Shown one piece after another: positions 12,112 through 22,937 of a DNA stretch of 28,525 bases (position 1 is the first letter of the stretch; every line of letters starts with the position of its first letter). Location: positions 1 through 28,525 of the forward strand of contig CAICTM010001474.1 of assembly GCA_903772945.1 (NCBI GenBank), read 5' to 3'. A model generated the notes under the pieces. It made no database searches, was not told the origin of the DNA, and was given only the letters and a program-made list of their open reading frames with translations. A program made the position numbers and the translations under genes. The stretch is from Seminavis robusta. Lineage: Eukaryota > Bacillariophyta > Bacillariophyceae > Naviculales > Naviculaceae.

Positions 12112-14962
12112 ATGCCTATCTTTCAAATCTTGGGCGGCGGCAATCGGTCGTCCCGAGCTTCGACTTATCCAGGAAACAGAACGACTTCTTCTTCGGCGGC
12201 TCCTAGTACGGCTGCTGCTGCCGACCAGCACAACGGCTCTAGCCGAAGTACTTATCCTGGAATGAGAGCAGCAGCACCGATGGGTCCTTTGGGGGCACAG
12301 CCTCCTTCGGCTGCTCCTCCCAGAGCTCCTACCGCCATGCCCACAGCAGCCGGGCCTCCACGACACACAAACAACCAAAGCAGCAACATGGGAAGCACTT
12401 CGTCCAGCACGTCCAGTTCCGCCACTTCTACTACCCAACCGGCGCCTCCTTCCAGTAATCCAGCTTCTGCAGCTCCTCCTTCTGCGGCATCGGCTCCTTC
12501 CACTGCTACTAGTACTAGTAGAGGACCTGAATCGACTCGCCCAGGTGCCTTTGCCGTCACACGGACAGCCACTGGACCAGCACAAGTGTATCGAGTCACC
12601 GTGCCTGCAGGGGTCAGTCCAGGGAGTGAATTCACAGTACATGCTGGACCGAGACGAGTCCGAGTGCGATGTCCCAACACATCACGACCAGGACAGTCTC
12701 TACAAATAACACTACCACCGGAACCCGTCACACACCACACACCTCTCAAAATGGCACCCCTCACCGCAGCTGCAGGATCTGGTGGAGGCGGGGCCGTACA
12801 AATGTCTCTAGAAGTACGCAATGTCAACAAGGCAGCGTCCGATTCCGGTGGCACAGCACAAACCTTTCTAGTCACAATCCCACCCAATATTTACCCCGGA
12901 ATGCAGTTCACTGTCGATGTCAGTGGACAGCGATTCGTCGTCACTTGTCCACCCAATGCAGGACCCGACATGAAGGTACGAATCGTACCTCCTACACAAC
13001 GAGAAGAACCCATGGCCGCACCCAAGACACAAGTATTTGAAGTGGCAGTGCCGCCGGGCGTTGGACCTAATGAACCATTTGCATTGGTCGCCAATGGACA
13101 ACGAGTACTCGTCACTTGTCCTCCCAACGTGGCATCCGGACAGAAAATTCGATTCCAATTACCCATTCAGGAATTGCTGGGACACATCCAATTGAGTTAC
13201 GAATCGGCGACCGGTGGTTGGTGTCGGACCATTCGGGTCACTGACATGAGATTTCAATGGGTTCGAGTCAACAACAATAGCAATAGCAGCACTAGCACCA
13301 ACAAGCTCAAGGAACACGACGATGAAGGAGACAACCCCGCTAGTGCAGAGGAAGCAGCTGCAGATGGTACCCGCGCGTCCGCCTTGGATGTCGATGCCAT
13401 GGATAAATTCGATTTCAAACGGTCCGCATATGTTCGCAAGTTGACATATCTAGAAGGAAACGATGCCCGGATGAGGACTGGAACAATCGAACTGGTGCCG
13501 GCCAAGGATGCCGTCGTCGATTCCAAATTGGTTGTGCACAACAGAACACTAGTCTCTTACGCCGATATTGCTGCTGTCCAAGGCAAGTCTCTCGAAGAAA
13601 AGACGCAATGGTTCCACAATATTTGCAATCAATTAACTGGTGCCTGGGAAGATGGACACATCAAGATTGCTGTTCGACGGAAATACTTGCTCTTGGATAG
13701 CGTCGACGCCATTATGAGTTTGGGTAGAGACGATTTGAGGAAACGATGGCGATTCGAGTTTCTGGGAGAGCCGGGGATCGATTCGGGAGGTGTCACCCGA
13801 GAGTGGTTCCAATTGGTCACGGAACAAATCATGGACCCTGCATTTGGACTGTGGAAGTCCAGTGTGAACAATCAGGCCTGTGTGACCATCAATCCCTCCA
13901 GTGGTATGTTTCGATGTTGTTGTTGTCTCTCTGCAATGCCACACCTAGTGTGATAGAAACTAGTTGCGCTCACACATGTTGCGTCTTATCGTGATTTGCT
14001 GTATGCTTCAGGCATTTCATGTCCAGACGATCATTTGGTGTACTTTCGCTTCCTCGGTCGGGTGCTTGGCAGAGCCCTGTTTGATCGACAGATTGTCAAG
14101 GGACACATGGCGCGACACGTGTTCAAACACCTACTGGGATGGCCAATCACTTTTGAAGATTTGGCAGCTCAAGACGAGGACTACTACCAATCCCTCAAGA
14201 AGTTGGCACAGATGGGTGATGTCTCGGCCATGTGCCTGGATTTCACTGTCACGGAAGAGAACATGGGAGCACACAGCGAAGTGGAATTGATCGAAGGTGG
14301 AGCCATGAAGGAAGTCACCACGGAAAATCTGGTCGAATACCTTGAAGCTAATCTCAGGTATCAAATGCTAGCGAGATGCAAACACCAAATGACTGAGCTC
14401 TTGCTTGGGTTCTTTGACATTGCACCGGAGCCAGCCTTGACTGTGTTTGATTCCAACGAGTTGGAACTCATCCTTTGTGGACTGCCCACAATAGAAATGG
14501 ACGACTGGGAAGCGAATAGTATCTATTCGGGTTGCTTCGAGACGAAAGGGCGGCAGCATCAAGTAGTGCAATGGTTCTGGGAGACGGTCAGGGATGACTT
14601 TGACCAGGAAATGAAAGCCCGCCTCTTGCAGTTTGTTACGGGTACGTCGGGAGTGCCATCTCGAGGCTTTGCGTACCTGCAAGGAAACGATGGAAATATC
14701 AAAAAGTTTGCCGTTCATGGGATGGAAGTGGGCGTGTATCCAAGGGCACAGTAAGTACCCCACCATCCGAATGACTCGACTCTGAAGGTCTCATTTAAAT
14801 CGTGGCGTTAGTTTCTCACTCGCACTTGTCTTTTCCTGTTAATTTGTGAACAGCACCTGCTTTAATCGGATTGATCTTCCCATCTACCACAGCAAGAAGG
14901 ATTTGCAAGAGAAGTTGAGGGCATCAATCACTCTGTCGGCGGTTGGCTTCGACATGGAGTGA
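12112..14962 (+). CDS. HECT-type E3 ubiquitin ligase with three N-terminal VP-G-PG repeat modules (HECT-1)
   Basis: Exons 12112-13903, 14012-14750 and 14854-14962 encode 879 residues; the introns are 108 nt (phase 1) and 103 nt (phase 2). The N-terminal 155 residues are low-complexity Ser/Ala/Thr/Pro. Three related modules of about 45 residues follow at about 159-203, 251-295 and 308-352. Each has a V-x-V/I-P-x-x-V/I-x-P-G-like start, a central hydrophobic-basic strand and a VxCP motif. The HECT domain occupies about the last 360 residues, with the N-lobe signature FEFLGEPGIDSGGVTREWF and the catalytic site HTCFN. Cys846 should form the ubiquitin thioester. It would transfer ubiquitin from an E2 to substrates selected by the N-terminal region. 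The catalytic Cys is encoded only in the small third exon. It lies tail to tail with a diverged paralogue. Confidence 0.92.
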
Positions 14963-15471
14963 GCGGCTAAGGCACCATTCTATTATTGACACTGCAGCTT
15001 TCGAGCATTTAGAGATTCACAACAAAAAATTGTAAACTAGAGCAGATTGGAAAACGAGCCTTGCATAATAATAGGGCGACAATCTGCTGGTCGTGGCGCT
15101 GTCATGCTGCTTGTGAGCTCTCAGATTGCGGTCGTGTGCGGTGCCACCGGCCGATTACGTGGCATCATCCTGGTCCTCTCTAGACGCGGTCGGCTGTAAC
15201 TTCCTTCCTGGCTGTACAGGACATGGCCCCCATCTTTGGCAGATCAACGTAAACCAATGAAAAGTCAAAATCCTAATAGCTTTCTATGCTACAGCACCGT
15301 AACAAGTGTACGGATGCGTTGTACTCGTGCTATTTCTATGCTACTGGAACCTTTTTGCTTCAGTCCATCTTTGGCAGATCTACGTAAACGAATGAAAAGA
15401 GCTTTCTATTCTACCAAGTGTACGGATGCTTTGTACTCGTGCTATTTCTATGGTACTGGTGCCTTTTTGCT
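14963..15471. other. Short intergenic region between the convergent HECT genes
   Basis: This holds the 3' ends of both convergent transcripts. There is no gene. The right part is a diverged tandem duplication (15232-15366 and 15367-15480) that reaches into the last codons of HECT-2. Confidence 0.7.
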
Positions 15472-15480
15472 TCAGTCCAT
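15232..15480. repeat. Diverged tandem duplication overlapping the HECT-2 3' end
   Basis: Two copies (about 135 and 114 bp) both start ATCTTTGGCAGATC. They share AAGTGTACGGATGC, TTGTACTCGTGCTATTTCTATG and CCTTTTTGCTTCAGTCCAT. The end of the right copy includes the HECT-2 stop codon, so a copy of that stop and 3' UTR start also exists at about 15355-15368. The left copy has an extra insert of about 20 bp. Confidence 0.85.
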
Positions 15481-17697
15481 ACCGAATCCCACTAACGAGA
15501 GCTCCATTGCCAGTTCGATCTTGCTCAGCATATCTTCTTTGGTTTTGTAGCTGGGCAAGTCGATACGGTTGAAGCATGTTCTGAAAAGGAAACAAAGGCA
15601 ATCAAACGTGTTCAGACTCTGGGTGATGTTTGTCTGGCCGTCGTTGCTGCGAAATTACTTACTGTGCTCTGGGGAGGGCATTGGTAGGGGCACCTGTTCC
15701 GTGAATGGCAAAGCTCTTGAAGGCGCCGTCAGCACCTTTGAGGGCTGCGAATCCACTGGTGGATACTCCCGAGCTTCCCGTCGCGAACTGAAGCAGACGG
15801 GCTCTGCCCTCATTGTCAAAATTGTCTACAATCTCCCAAAACCATTGGACCAGTTTGTCATCAGGTCCATTTGCAGCGAGAGCTCCAGAGTATCGTGTGT
15901 TTGCCTTCCAATCGCCGACCTCAATTCTGGGCAGGCCGCACAGTGTCAACTCGAGTTCTTTGGCGTGAAAGATGGCCAGCGGCTCTTGCGGAACAACATC
16001 CAAGAAGCCCAATACCAGCTCCCTGATTTGTGGCTTCGCTTGTTCCAAGAGTCGGTAGTGAAGGATATGCTTGTAGTATTCTCCCAAGTTGTTACTAGTA
16101 ACATACTTGTCAGCCCCTCGGGGTATGAGCTCCACAACAGTAGAGACGCCAGCAACGCGTTCTGTCACTGTGAAATCAAGGCAAAGTGTCTGAGACAACT
16201 CGTCGTCAGCGTCAAGAAGTTCTCTCAACTTGCCAAGCGCCGCAACGTAGGCTTGATCGTGTTCCGCCAAATCCTGCATGGTAAGGGGCTGACCCAGAAT
16301 GTGCTTGTACAGGTAAGGTGCAAGGTGGCCCATGACCATGTGCTGATCCAACAGTGCACGACCAAGGAGTCTCCCGACAAACCGGAATTGGACGAGGTGG
16401 TCATTGCAGTCGCTCGCTGTCAGCAGTGGCATCGAGTGGAGTGTTAGATTTAAACAATACGCGGCTGAGCATACCTGGATTCATGGACCGCACTGCATCG
16501 CACTTACTTACCACTGTTAGGATTAACAACCAGGCAACTTTGATTGTTGGGACTGCTCACCCATAGTCCACTTTCCGGACTTAAGATGGCTTTGGATGTG
16601 ATTTGGAACCACTCACGAGACACACCACCCGAATCAACTCCAGGTTCATGAACGAATTGTATTTTCCACGGCTGTTGCAGTTGTTCCGTCCCCAGGCTCA
16701 TGACGGCTCGTATGCTATCTTCTACCAAGTGATCTCGACGAATCACAAGCTTGACATGGCGGCTGTTGGTTGTTGTTGGATCCTCCACCTTGCTACAGCT
16801 GACCCCAACCACACTTTGGAACCATTGCATCTTTTCCTGCAATGGCTTGTTCTTGATGTCATGCAAACCATTGGGTTCGGCCTTGTCCTCTGGCCGTTGC
16901 AGCCATGGGTGTCCCTGTGAATTCAGCAAAGTAACTGTCGGAGCAGAAGCTGTTGCAGTAACTGGAACCAAGGACAAACTTCCAGTAGGCAATCGTTTAT
17001 CCCTGCCATGCTGGATAACAATACGTCTAACGAAAGCAAACTGTCCGCTGTAGACCTGATCTGCTGTGTAGCAAGACACGCTGTTTGTGGCTTCCATGTG
17101 ATGTCCGTGGTGTTCTTGCAAGAGAGGCACGACCTTGACTCTGCGATTTCTAGGGATCTTGTTGGGACAAACAATGGAGTATCGCTCGCCTCGGCTGTTT
17201 GCTTGGAATGTCATTCCAGGTTGAACATGTGTGGGTATCGAAACTTTGATTTTGGGGGGCCGGTCGTGAGTAGGTGCTGTGTTGTTTCTGGTTGTCGTTG
17301 TTGTCAAGGGAGCCACTTTCAAAAACGTCTGGCGTGTGATTGGTTCTCCGGGAACCATGACACGTACAAAATTGCCAGCAGTAGTGTTTGACGGACATTG
17401 AGCCTGAACAGTGTGTGTGCCCACAGTGGCAGTGAAAGTGGATCCAGGGGCAGTTCCTTCTGGAATCGCCACTCGATGCTCTCTAGAAGGAGCTTGGCTT
17501 TTGGTCACTTGGTAAGCTCCAGGACGAAAGGAACGTCGTGCAGCCGAAGATGGCTGACTACAAGCTCGATGCAATGGAACTCGATGACGACGGCTGACCC
17601 AGGAACTTCTTCCTCCTCTGTTTCTTGCGGCATCATTGCGAGAGCTCGGGACGTCCGAAAAAGTTAACACTCTCCAGGCATGCCGGATACCCTCCAT
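15472..17697 (-). CDS. HECT-type E3 ubiquitin ligase with two N-terminal repeat modules (HECT-2)
   Basis: Minus-strand exons are 17697-16512, 16416-15663 and 15580-15472; the introns are 95 and 81 nt. The product is 682 residues from the first in-frame ATG (17697). Both introns sit at the same positions and phases as in HECT-1: after NPNS-G in the N-lobe and just before the catalytic loop. The third exon is 109 nt in both genes. Two VP-G-PG modules correspond to HECT-1 modules 1 and 2, including a shared linker (LKVAPLTTTT versus LKMAPLTAAA). The third module and the Ser/Ala-rich N-terminus are missing. The HECT signatures are intact: FVHEPGVDSGGVSREWF and TCFNRIDLP with Cys649 catalytic. The residue before TCF is Gln rather than the common His. 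It looks like an active paralogue with altered substrate recruitment. A further 5' non-coding exon is possible. Confidence 0.9.
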
Positions 17698-17989
17698 CTC
17701 GCCTATTCGATCCGTCTTGATCCTCCTCCTGTCTCTTATTCTGGGCAACTCAGACTACTACTTTGAGAGAATGATGAAGGAATGATGAGCACAGACTGAC
17801 GATTACCTGTGAGGTGTTGTGGTGTTTTTCTTTCAAAAGCGCAAACGGTCGCATTTTCCAATGACTTCGGGAAGCAAAAGGGTCTATGACGTACATGAAC
17901 TCACACTCATCCATGTTTCACTCTGACCAAATGACCTGATAATATCAGCGGTATCCAGAGCAATAGGCGATCCCACTAATTGTGCCAAG

Positions 17990-18247
17990 ATGGTCTTTGC
18001 CTCCGAAGATCCAACAGAACTTCGTTCGTGGATAGCGAAGCAAATACTACAAGGTTGGGCCTTTATTACGGTACTGACTAATCTAATCTTTGCATGCATG
18101 GATAGCCCAAAGATGATGATACTGCAGCAAGATGAGCAACTGCGTTTTGTAACCCGTAGCATAGTCTACTCTACTACGGCAATAGGCCACTTGGCTTCCA
18201 TCTTTGTGACCTCCAAACAAACGATCCGCGGCAGGTGGCCGTGCTGA
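17990..18247 (+). CDS. Possible small membrane protein or gene fragment
   Basis: The ATG frame gives 85 residues, and the open frame extends about 20 codons upstream without an ATG. Composition looks protein-like, with two hydrophobic stretches (around AFITVLTNLIFACM and SIVYSTTAIGHLASIFV). I do not recognise a family. It could be a relic of a larger gene or a chance frame. Confidence 0.22.
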   Translation: MVFASEDPTELRSWIAKQILQGWAFITVLTNLIFACMDSPKMMILQQDEQLRFVTRSIVYSTTAIGHLASIFVTSKQTIRGRWPC

Positions 18248-19215
18248 GAGAAGTCTTGGCAACGGGCAAGGTCTTTTTCAAATGAATGGTTTTGGCTACG
18301 TGACGATTCATTCCTTTGAGGCCTCGGCAAATAAATGAGATGTACCGCCAAACTGACGTTGAAGCTGATGCTGCAAAAGGCACCTCTCTACAAGTGTAGG
18401 TGTCAATTCTGCTCTTCAAGCGTGAGACCCATCATGGAACATGGAAATGGTGGCTCTCTCCGTTGCCTTCGACTGGATCATTGGAAACACTCTGGGACAC
18501 GTGAATAGCGGCTGTCGGTCGAATCCATGTCGCATCATGCTCAAACTCGTACTAGTACAATTGATTTGAACCAATGCCGAGGAGGATGTCGGGATCGACG
18601 GGTGGTCACGGACTGAATCGAATCAATCCTTCGAAAAGCACGTACAAACGATAAGAGGCATGCGATACTAGCTAGCACCTCAAACTACTGCACAAGCTTA
18701 AAATCGGTCCTCTACTGCTCAGATCTACTCGAAATTACGTGGAAGAAAATGTGTGGGATCCAGAATCTGTGCTTACTGTGATGCACTTCAAGCCGCTCCC
18801 GTTGTCGGCCGGTGTGGTATTGAGATCCCTGGCAAATTGCCTCTAGATAGGGAAAACACCACCTTTTCTCTGCCTATAGAAGCCTGAACTGCAGGCCCGT
18901 GGCTGCACTGAAGAGGAGCTATGGTATCTGGAAAGAAGATCAAAACACTCAATACATGAGATTTTGGTTGGCGATGAGCCGTGCTTGAGAGTTGGAGCCG
19001 TCCTCGGTGTGACTGATTCAATCAATCTACTAGAGTATTCGATTCGATTCGAATTTCTTTTTAGCCAGCTGGGCTTCTAAGGTACTGTACTGTACCAGTA
19101 GAGAAGCTACCAGGTACTAGCGGCTGTCAAGCTGACCCAGGCAATTAATTGGAACTTGAAAAGCGAATGTCTTCAGGAAGGCCCGGTCACGCGACAGCTG
19201 GTCGCCAAAAATTAG

Positions 19216-19472
19216 CATAAAGTCGCACACAGCATCAAAGTCGCATCAAAAGTCGTATGAAAAGTCGCATTCAAGTCGCATGAAAGTCGCGTGCGACTTT
19301 CTCGTACGACTATAAGCAAGGTGACAGAGTCGCGTAGGATCGCTGAAAGTCGTTTGGAAAGTCGTGCAAAAGTCGCATGCGACTCGCACACGACTCGCAC
19401 GCGACTTTGTGAACGACTTTCAGCGATCCTACGCGACTTTGACCGATCCGGGACTTTAAGTCGCATGACGGG
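19216..19472. repeat. Foldback element built from AAGTCGCA-type octamers
   Basis: More than a dozen copies of AAGTCGCA/AAGTCGTN and their reverse complement TGCGACTT occur in about 250 bp. The core is a hairpin with 39-nt arms (19326-19364 and 19402-19440) that match at about 35 of 39 positions around a 37-nt loop. The loop itself contains inverted octamers. A second small perfect inverted repeat, GAAAGTCGC-GT-GCGACTTTC, lies at about 19283-19302. There is no credible ORF. It is probably a MITE-like element or a structured regulatory repeat. Confidence 0.85.
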
Positions 19473-19841
19473 GCCTTCCAGGGCCACGGCACAGCAACAA
19501 GACAGCTAGCTCTCAACTCGAAATCTCCAATACCAGTCACCATCTCCAGTGAATTTGCAGCCTGATGAACATGCAATCGGCTTGGCATTTGCCGTAGCGG
19601 TATACTGGTACCGGTACAGTGACATGCTGTACTGGTTCCGCTGTCCGCTACAAGGGTAAAGTAGATGTTGCTTTCACTGTTGATAGCTCACTCGTTGCTC
19701 ACTGCTGCATGCTCAAGTGGCTGTTGTTTGTCCCCACACATTGCAAGATCCCCAGGACTTGGCCAGTCGCAGCTCCATCCACAAAGCTTTCCTCCTCTGC
19801 AAAGTCTTCATTGTTATCGTCATTTACTCACAAACAACCCA

Positions 19842-22083
19842 ATGATGAAGAAGTCAACCTGCTGCCTCTGCCACATCTTCTATTGGATGTTGGTTCATTC
19901 AGGAATTATCATTACTACTCCTCTCGTTGGAATGGTCTCAGCAGGAGCAGCCTTTAGTGTGGAGGATGCCTGTGCATCCATGAACTTTAGAGCCAACCAA
20001 GAGAAACACTATGGCAAATCAGAATTCATCCAGCATTCTGAATTGGCCAAGACAATAGCAGACCACTGAGTGTATTCTATAATGAAGAAGATGAAAGTTG
20101 GTCGATCACACCGGAAGACTTGAAGGAGATTGTCTTGAGCAACATTCACAAAGTTAGAAATGGGGCGAAGATATATGGGTCTGCCATTGCCTTTGAGCCC
20201 AATGTGTGGAGGCAAACATTCGGTTTGGAAGCAGGAGTTGTAAGTATTCAAATGCTGAAAAAGCAGTCGTGGTATCTATGCTTAGTTTGTTGCTCACCTT
20301 CTGGGGCTACACTTTTGATAACCAGCCTTTCCCAGCAGCCTCAGATGCTTGTATGAACCACCCCAGTGAGCTATGCCAGTCAACCAGTGGTGATTCCTCA
20401 TCCAACAACAGCAATAGCAGCATAAGTAGCAGCAGCCATCGGCTTGATACCTTGGCAAGCAACCCTCAGGGCGAGACACTTTATTGCCCATATGCCTATC
20501 ATGGACCTCCCTCCCAAGACTCCTTTGCAAACTGCTCCAAGGCAACCCCTGAGTTCTGTCCGACAATGGACATTGCTCATTCCTATGATTACAGTGACAC
20601 CAACAATCCAGCTGAATGGTTCACCGCACCTCGTTGTCTCTTTTTCAAGGATGGCATCAGAACAGGATATTGGACAGCACCATACTTTGATGAAGGAGCT
20701 GGAAACATCAATATGGTCACGTTTTCTCAACCCATTACTAAAGGTGACAATTTTTTGGGAATTGCTACAATTGACATTGAAGTTATGGCCTTGTGCTATG
20801 GCAACCAATGTGACAATGCATGTCCTGCGGAGTTCTACAAGTACACCGTTTCTGACTGTATCGGTCCTAGTGGCAATCGAATCATCACCTATACAACAGA
20901 AGACCCATCGTGCCCCATCAATCCCGACCACCAGTCCATACTGAGTTGCTCTTATGTCCCAATCTCCTCTACTGTTGGAATCATCTGTTACTCTCTGGGC
21001 AGTCTTGGAGCAGTTGTTTGTTTGGCTGTCCTGCTTTTGTTGTTTATCCATCGTGACTCAGCCCTCATCCGTGCATCCCAGGTCAACATCAGCTGTTGCT
21101 TTGTCTTGGCAGCCATGATGACCAATCTGTCTACCTTTGTCTATATTGGCGACTACCAAGGACACAAGTGTTCAGCCACCCTTTGGGCAGCAGGGCTGCC
21201 TGTCACCATGTTCCTCTCGTTCCTGTTTGGAAAAGTTTACCGGACCTACCGAGTGTTCATGAAGGCCAAGCAATGTCAGCGTTATAAATTGTCTGATTCA
21301 AAATTGCTGCTCAAGATCAGTGCTGTCATTATGGTTCAAATTGTCATTCTTTTGGTGTGGACGTTTGTAGAAGACCCACATGTAGCTACTCGAACCATGG
21401 TAGAGTCCATTGACAGCCGATACTGCGACGGGGATGATTGCTACCCAATGGAAGAATACTGTACACAGAAGCATTATGTTGTGGGCATTATTTCGCTTGC
21501 CTACATCATTCTTCTCGTGATTGTTGGATGTGTCCTCTCCTACCAGTCTCGAACACTACCAAATTGCTTTTCAGAGGCAAAACATGTCATGCTTGCCATG
21601 TACAACTTTGCTGTCAATGCTACCCTATTGCTTTTGGTAGAACTGGTTGGAGGTGAAGACTTGCCCATAAGTGTCAGGACGCTCCTCTTTACTTTTCTGA
21701 CTTTTGTCTCTGCCACTGTGTCAGTCTTGATCATATATGCTCCCAAGTTTGTCAAGATTTGGGAAACATCTGAGAGCCAAATGGAGGTCATTGTTAGGGA
21801 TCGGCTGTCAGTGGTCATGTGGAAATCTGAGAGACCTAGCTCTAGGGCAAAGGGGCGCACATTGACTTTGCCAGCCAAGCGAGAGATAGAAAGGTCCGGA
21901 TGTACAACAGGGACCGCTGATTCCTTGGGACGTGTTTGCAAATCTGATCCAGAACAGTTCGAAACTCCGCCTCAGTCCACAGCGGAAGTGACAGACCGCG
22001 GGCAAGAAGAGCTACTGCCGGTAGAAGGTGTAGCAAGCCATGGGTTCGCAGAAAGAGACCGCGCAAAGCCAGATTCGGCCTGA
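19842..22083 (+). CDS. Cache-domain class C (7tm_3) G-protein-coupled receptor, with a one-base frameshift
   Basis: The likely start is ATG 19842. A signal peptide is followed by an extracellular sensor region and seven membrane segments at about 20965-21050, 21083-21150, 21178-21240, 21308-21367, 21478-21540, 21583-21650 and 21685-21760, then a hydrophilic tail to 22083. The ectodomain shows Cache-type signatures: KIYGSAIAFEP, YCPYAYHG, and W-x-x-PYFDEGAGNINMVTFSQP with FLGIATIDIEV. An 86-nt intron at 20240-20325 (GTAAGT ... AACCAG, phase 0) joins GLEAGV to PFPAASDAC. A Ser/Asn-rich insert splits the Cache region. Near 20058-20064 one base seems to be missing: the frame reads LAKTIAD and then stops, while PLSVFYNEED continues in the next frame. 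Corrected length is about 718 residues. It would sense a small extracellular ligand and signal through G proteins. The ligand is unknown. Frameshift status (error, allele or pseudogene) is open. Confidence 0.8.
20058..20068 (+). other. Apparent one-base deletion in the receptor coding sequence
   Basis: The sequence GCAGACCACTGA reads Ala-Asp-His-stop in the upstream frame. Coding similarity resumes as CCA-CTG-AGT (Pro-Leu-Ser) in a frame that reuses the last C of GAC, as if one C of a CCC run were lost. No splice sites nearby would repair it without removing Cache-like sequence. Confidence 0.6.
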
Positions 22084-22355
22084 GCCCCTGTGGATGACCG
22101 ATCCAGGGATCGTCAAGGCGCCAGAAGTTACAACAGACAGGCCTTGATTGCGACACAAGTCGCGAAGAAGACAGGGTCCGAGAACGTGGAACGCTATCCC
22201 CCTCCTTTGAAAATGCGGGGTTTTATTCATAATCATGCAGAAATGGTGACAACAAAGAACGCAGCGGTGACAGGTCTCCATTGCACATTTCTGTGCCGAC
22301 CTTCGGACTGTCACACGATCGTTGGTGCTTATTGCCAAGGGCCATGGGGAAGGAA

Positions 22356-22381
22356 CAACAGAACAGAACAGAACAGAACAG
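22356..22381. repeat. (AACAG)n microsatellite
   Basis: About five tandem AACAG units in the 3' region of the receptor gene. Confidence 0.9.
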
Positions 22382-22598
22382 CCAACACAACAACAACGCT
22401 CCTTCACGTGAGCTGAGTTCCCCAAGGTCTCTTACAGCAGCAGGTCTTTGTGTTGAAATCATGGCAACATTGCCATCCGCTCTCCTTCGTTTTGTGGGGG
22501 GTGCCCTTCGTAACCTGCTGGTGCTGCATGTCCTTCTCCCGAAGGAAAGACTTGTGCCGCCATGTACACTGCTGTTCAGCAGGTCATAGAACTCGGGA

Positions 22599-22937
22599 TC
22601 AATCGCTGGATGTCCTCAATCCAAGGTTTGCCTTGAAAAAGACTGTTTGACTGATGCCGTAGGGACCTTGATATCCGTTCATTTGAGCCAAGACAAGAGC
22701 CAAGAAGAAGCTTACTTGAGCTACTACATGATGTACATTGCAGGAACCGCCCATGAGACCTGCAAAAGAAATGGCATTGTTCGGATGAATATCGACAACA
22801 GGACCTTGCCAAAGAATTGAATCAATCGAATCGTGGCCAATTACCAGATCTGCAGTTTGCCTTGGTCTGTATTTCACCAAGCCAGCTACGGTAGCCAAGG
22901 ATTGTGCTATATGTGACCAAGGAGACTTGATCGAATC
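22599..22937 (-). CDS. Unrecognised open frame, possible terminal exon
   Basis: The frame is open for 112 codons to a TGA and has coding-like composition (for example GHDSIDSILWQGPVVDIHPN), with one hydrophobic stretch around VVAQVSFFLALVLAQM. It has no suitable ATG near its upstream end. An in-frame TAG lies just outside at a TACAGTAG sequence that could be a 3' splice site. It could be the last exon of a spliced gene, or a gene relic. I do not recognise a family, and no upstream exon could be confirmed. Confidence 0.3.
   Translation of the reverse strand, partial: DSIKSPWSHIAQSLATVAGLVKYRPRQTADLVIGHDSIDSILWQGPVVDIHPNNAISFAGLMGGSCNVHHVVAQVSFFLALVLAQMNGYQGPYGISQTVFFKANLGLRTSSD

Larger units (their letters stand above)
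17698..19841. other. Intergenic between HECT-2 and the receptor gene
   Basis: This contains the HECT-2 5' region, one weak ORF (17990-18247, listed separately), an ATTCG-rich spot near 19037-19053, GTAC palindromes near 19082 and 19606, and the foldback repeat at 19216-19472. Otherwise I see nothing that can be supported. Confidence 0.5.

Noticed and set aside
12252..12887. 211-codon minus-strand frame (and a 206-codon one at 12022-12642)
   Set aside because: They are antisense to the Ser/Ala/Pro-rich N-terminus of HECT-1; GC-rich low-complexity codons leave long open antisense frames.
15569..16447. 292-codon open frame on the plus strand
   Set aside because: It is the antisense shadow of HECT-2 exon 2, which has clear HECT motifs and matched splice sites.
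17698..17748. Upstream extension of HECT-2 by 17 codons
   Set aside because: The extension begins at TTG; the first in-frame ATG is at 17697, which is the more likely start in a eukaryote.
20206..20325. Receptor reading frame starting at 20206
   Set aside because: That start is GTG and lies in intron sequence; the Cache-like upstream exon and the GTAAGT donor at 20240 support the spliced model.
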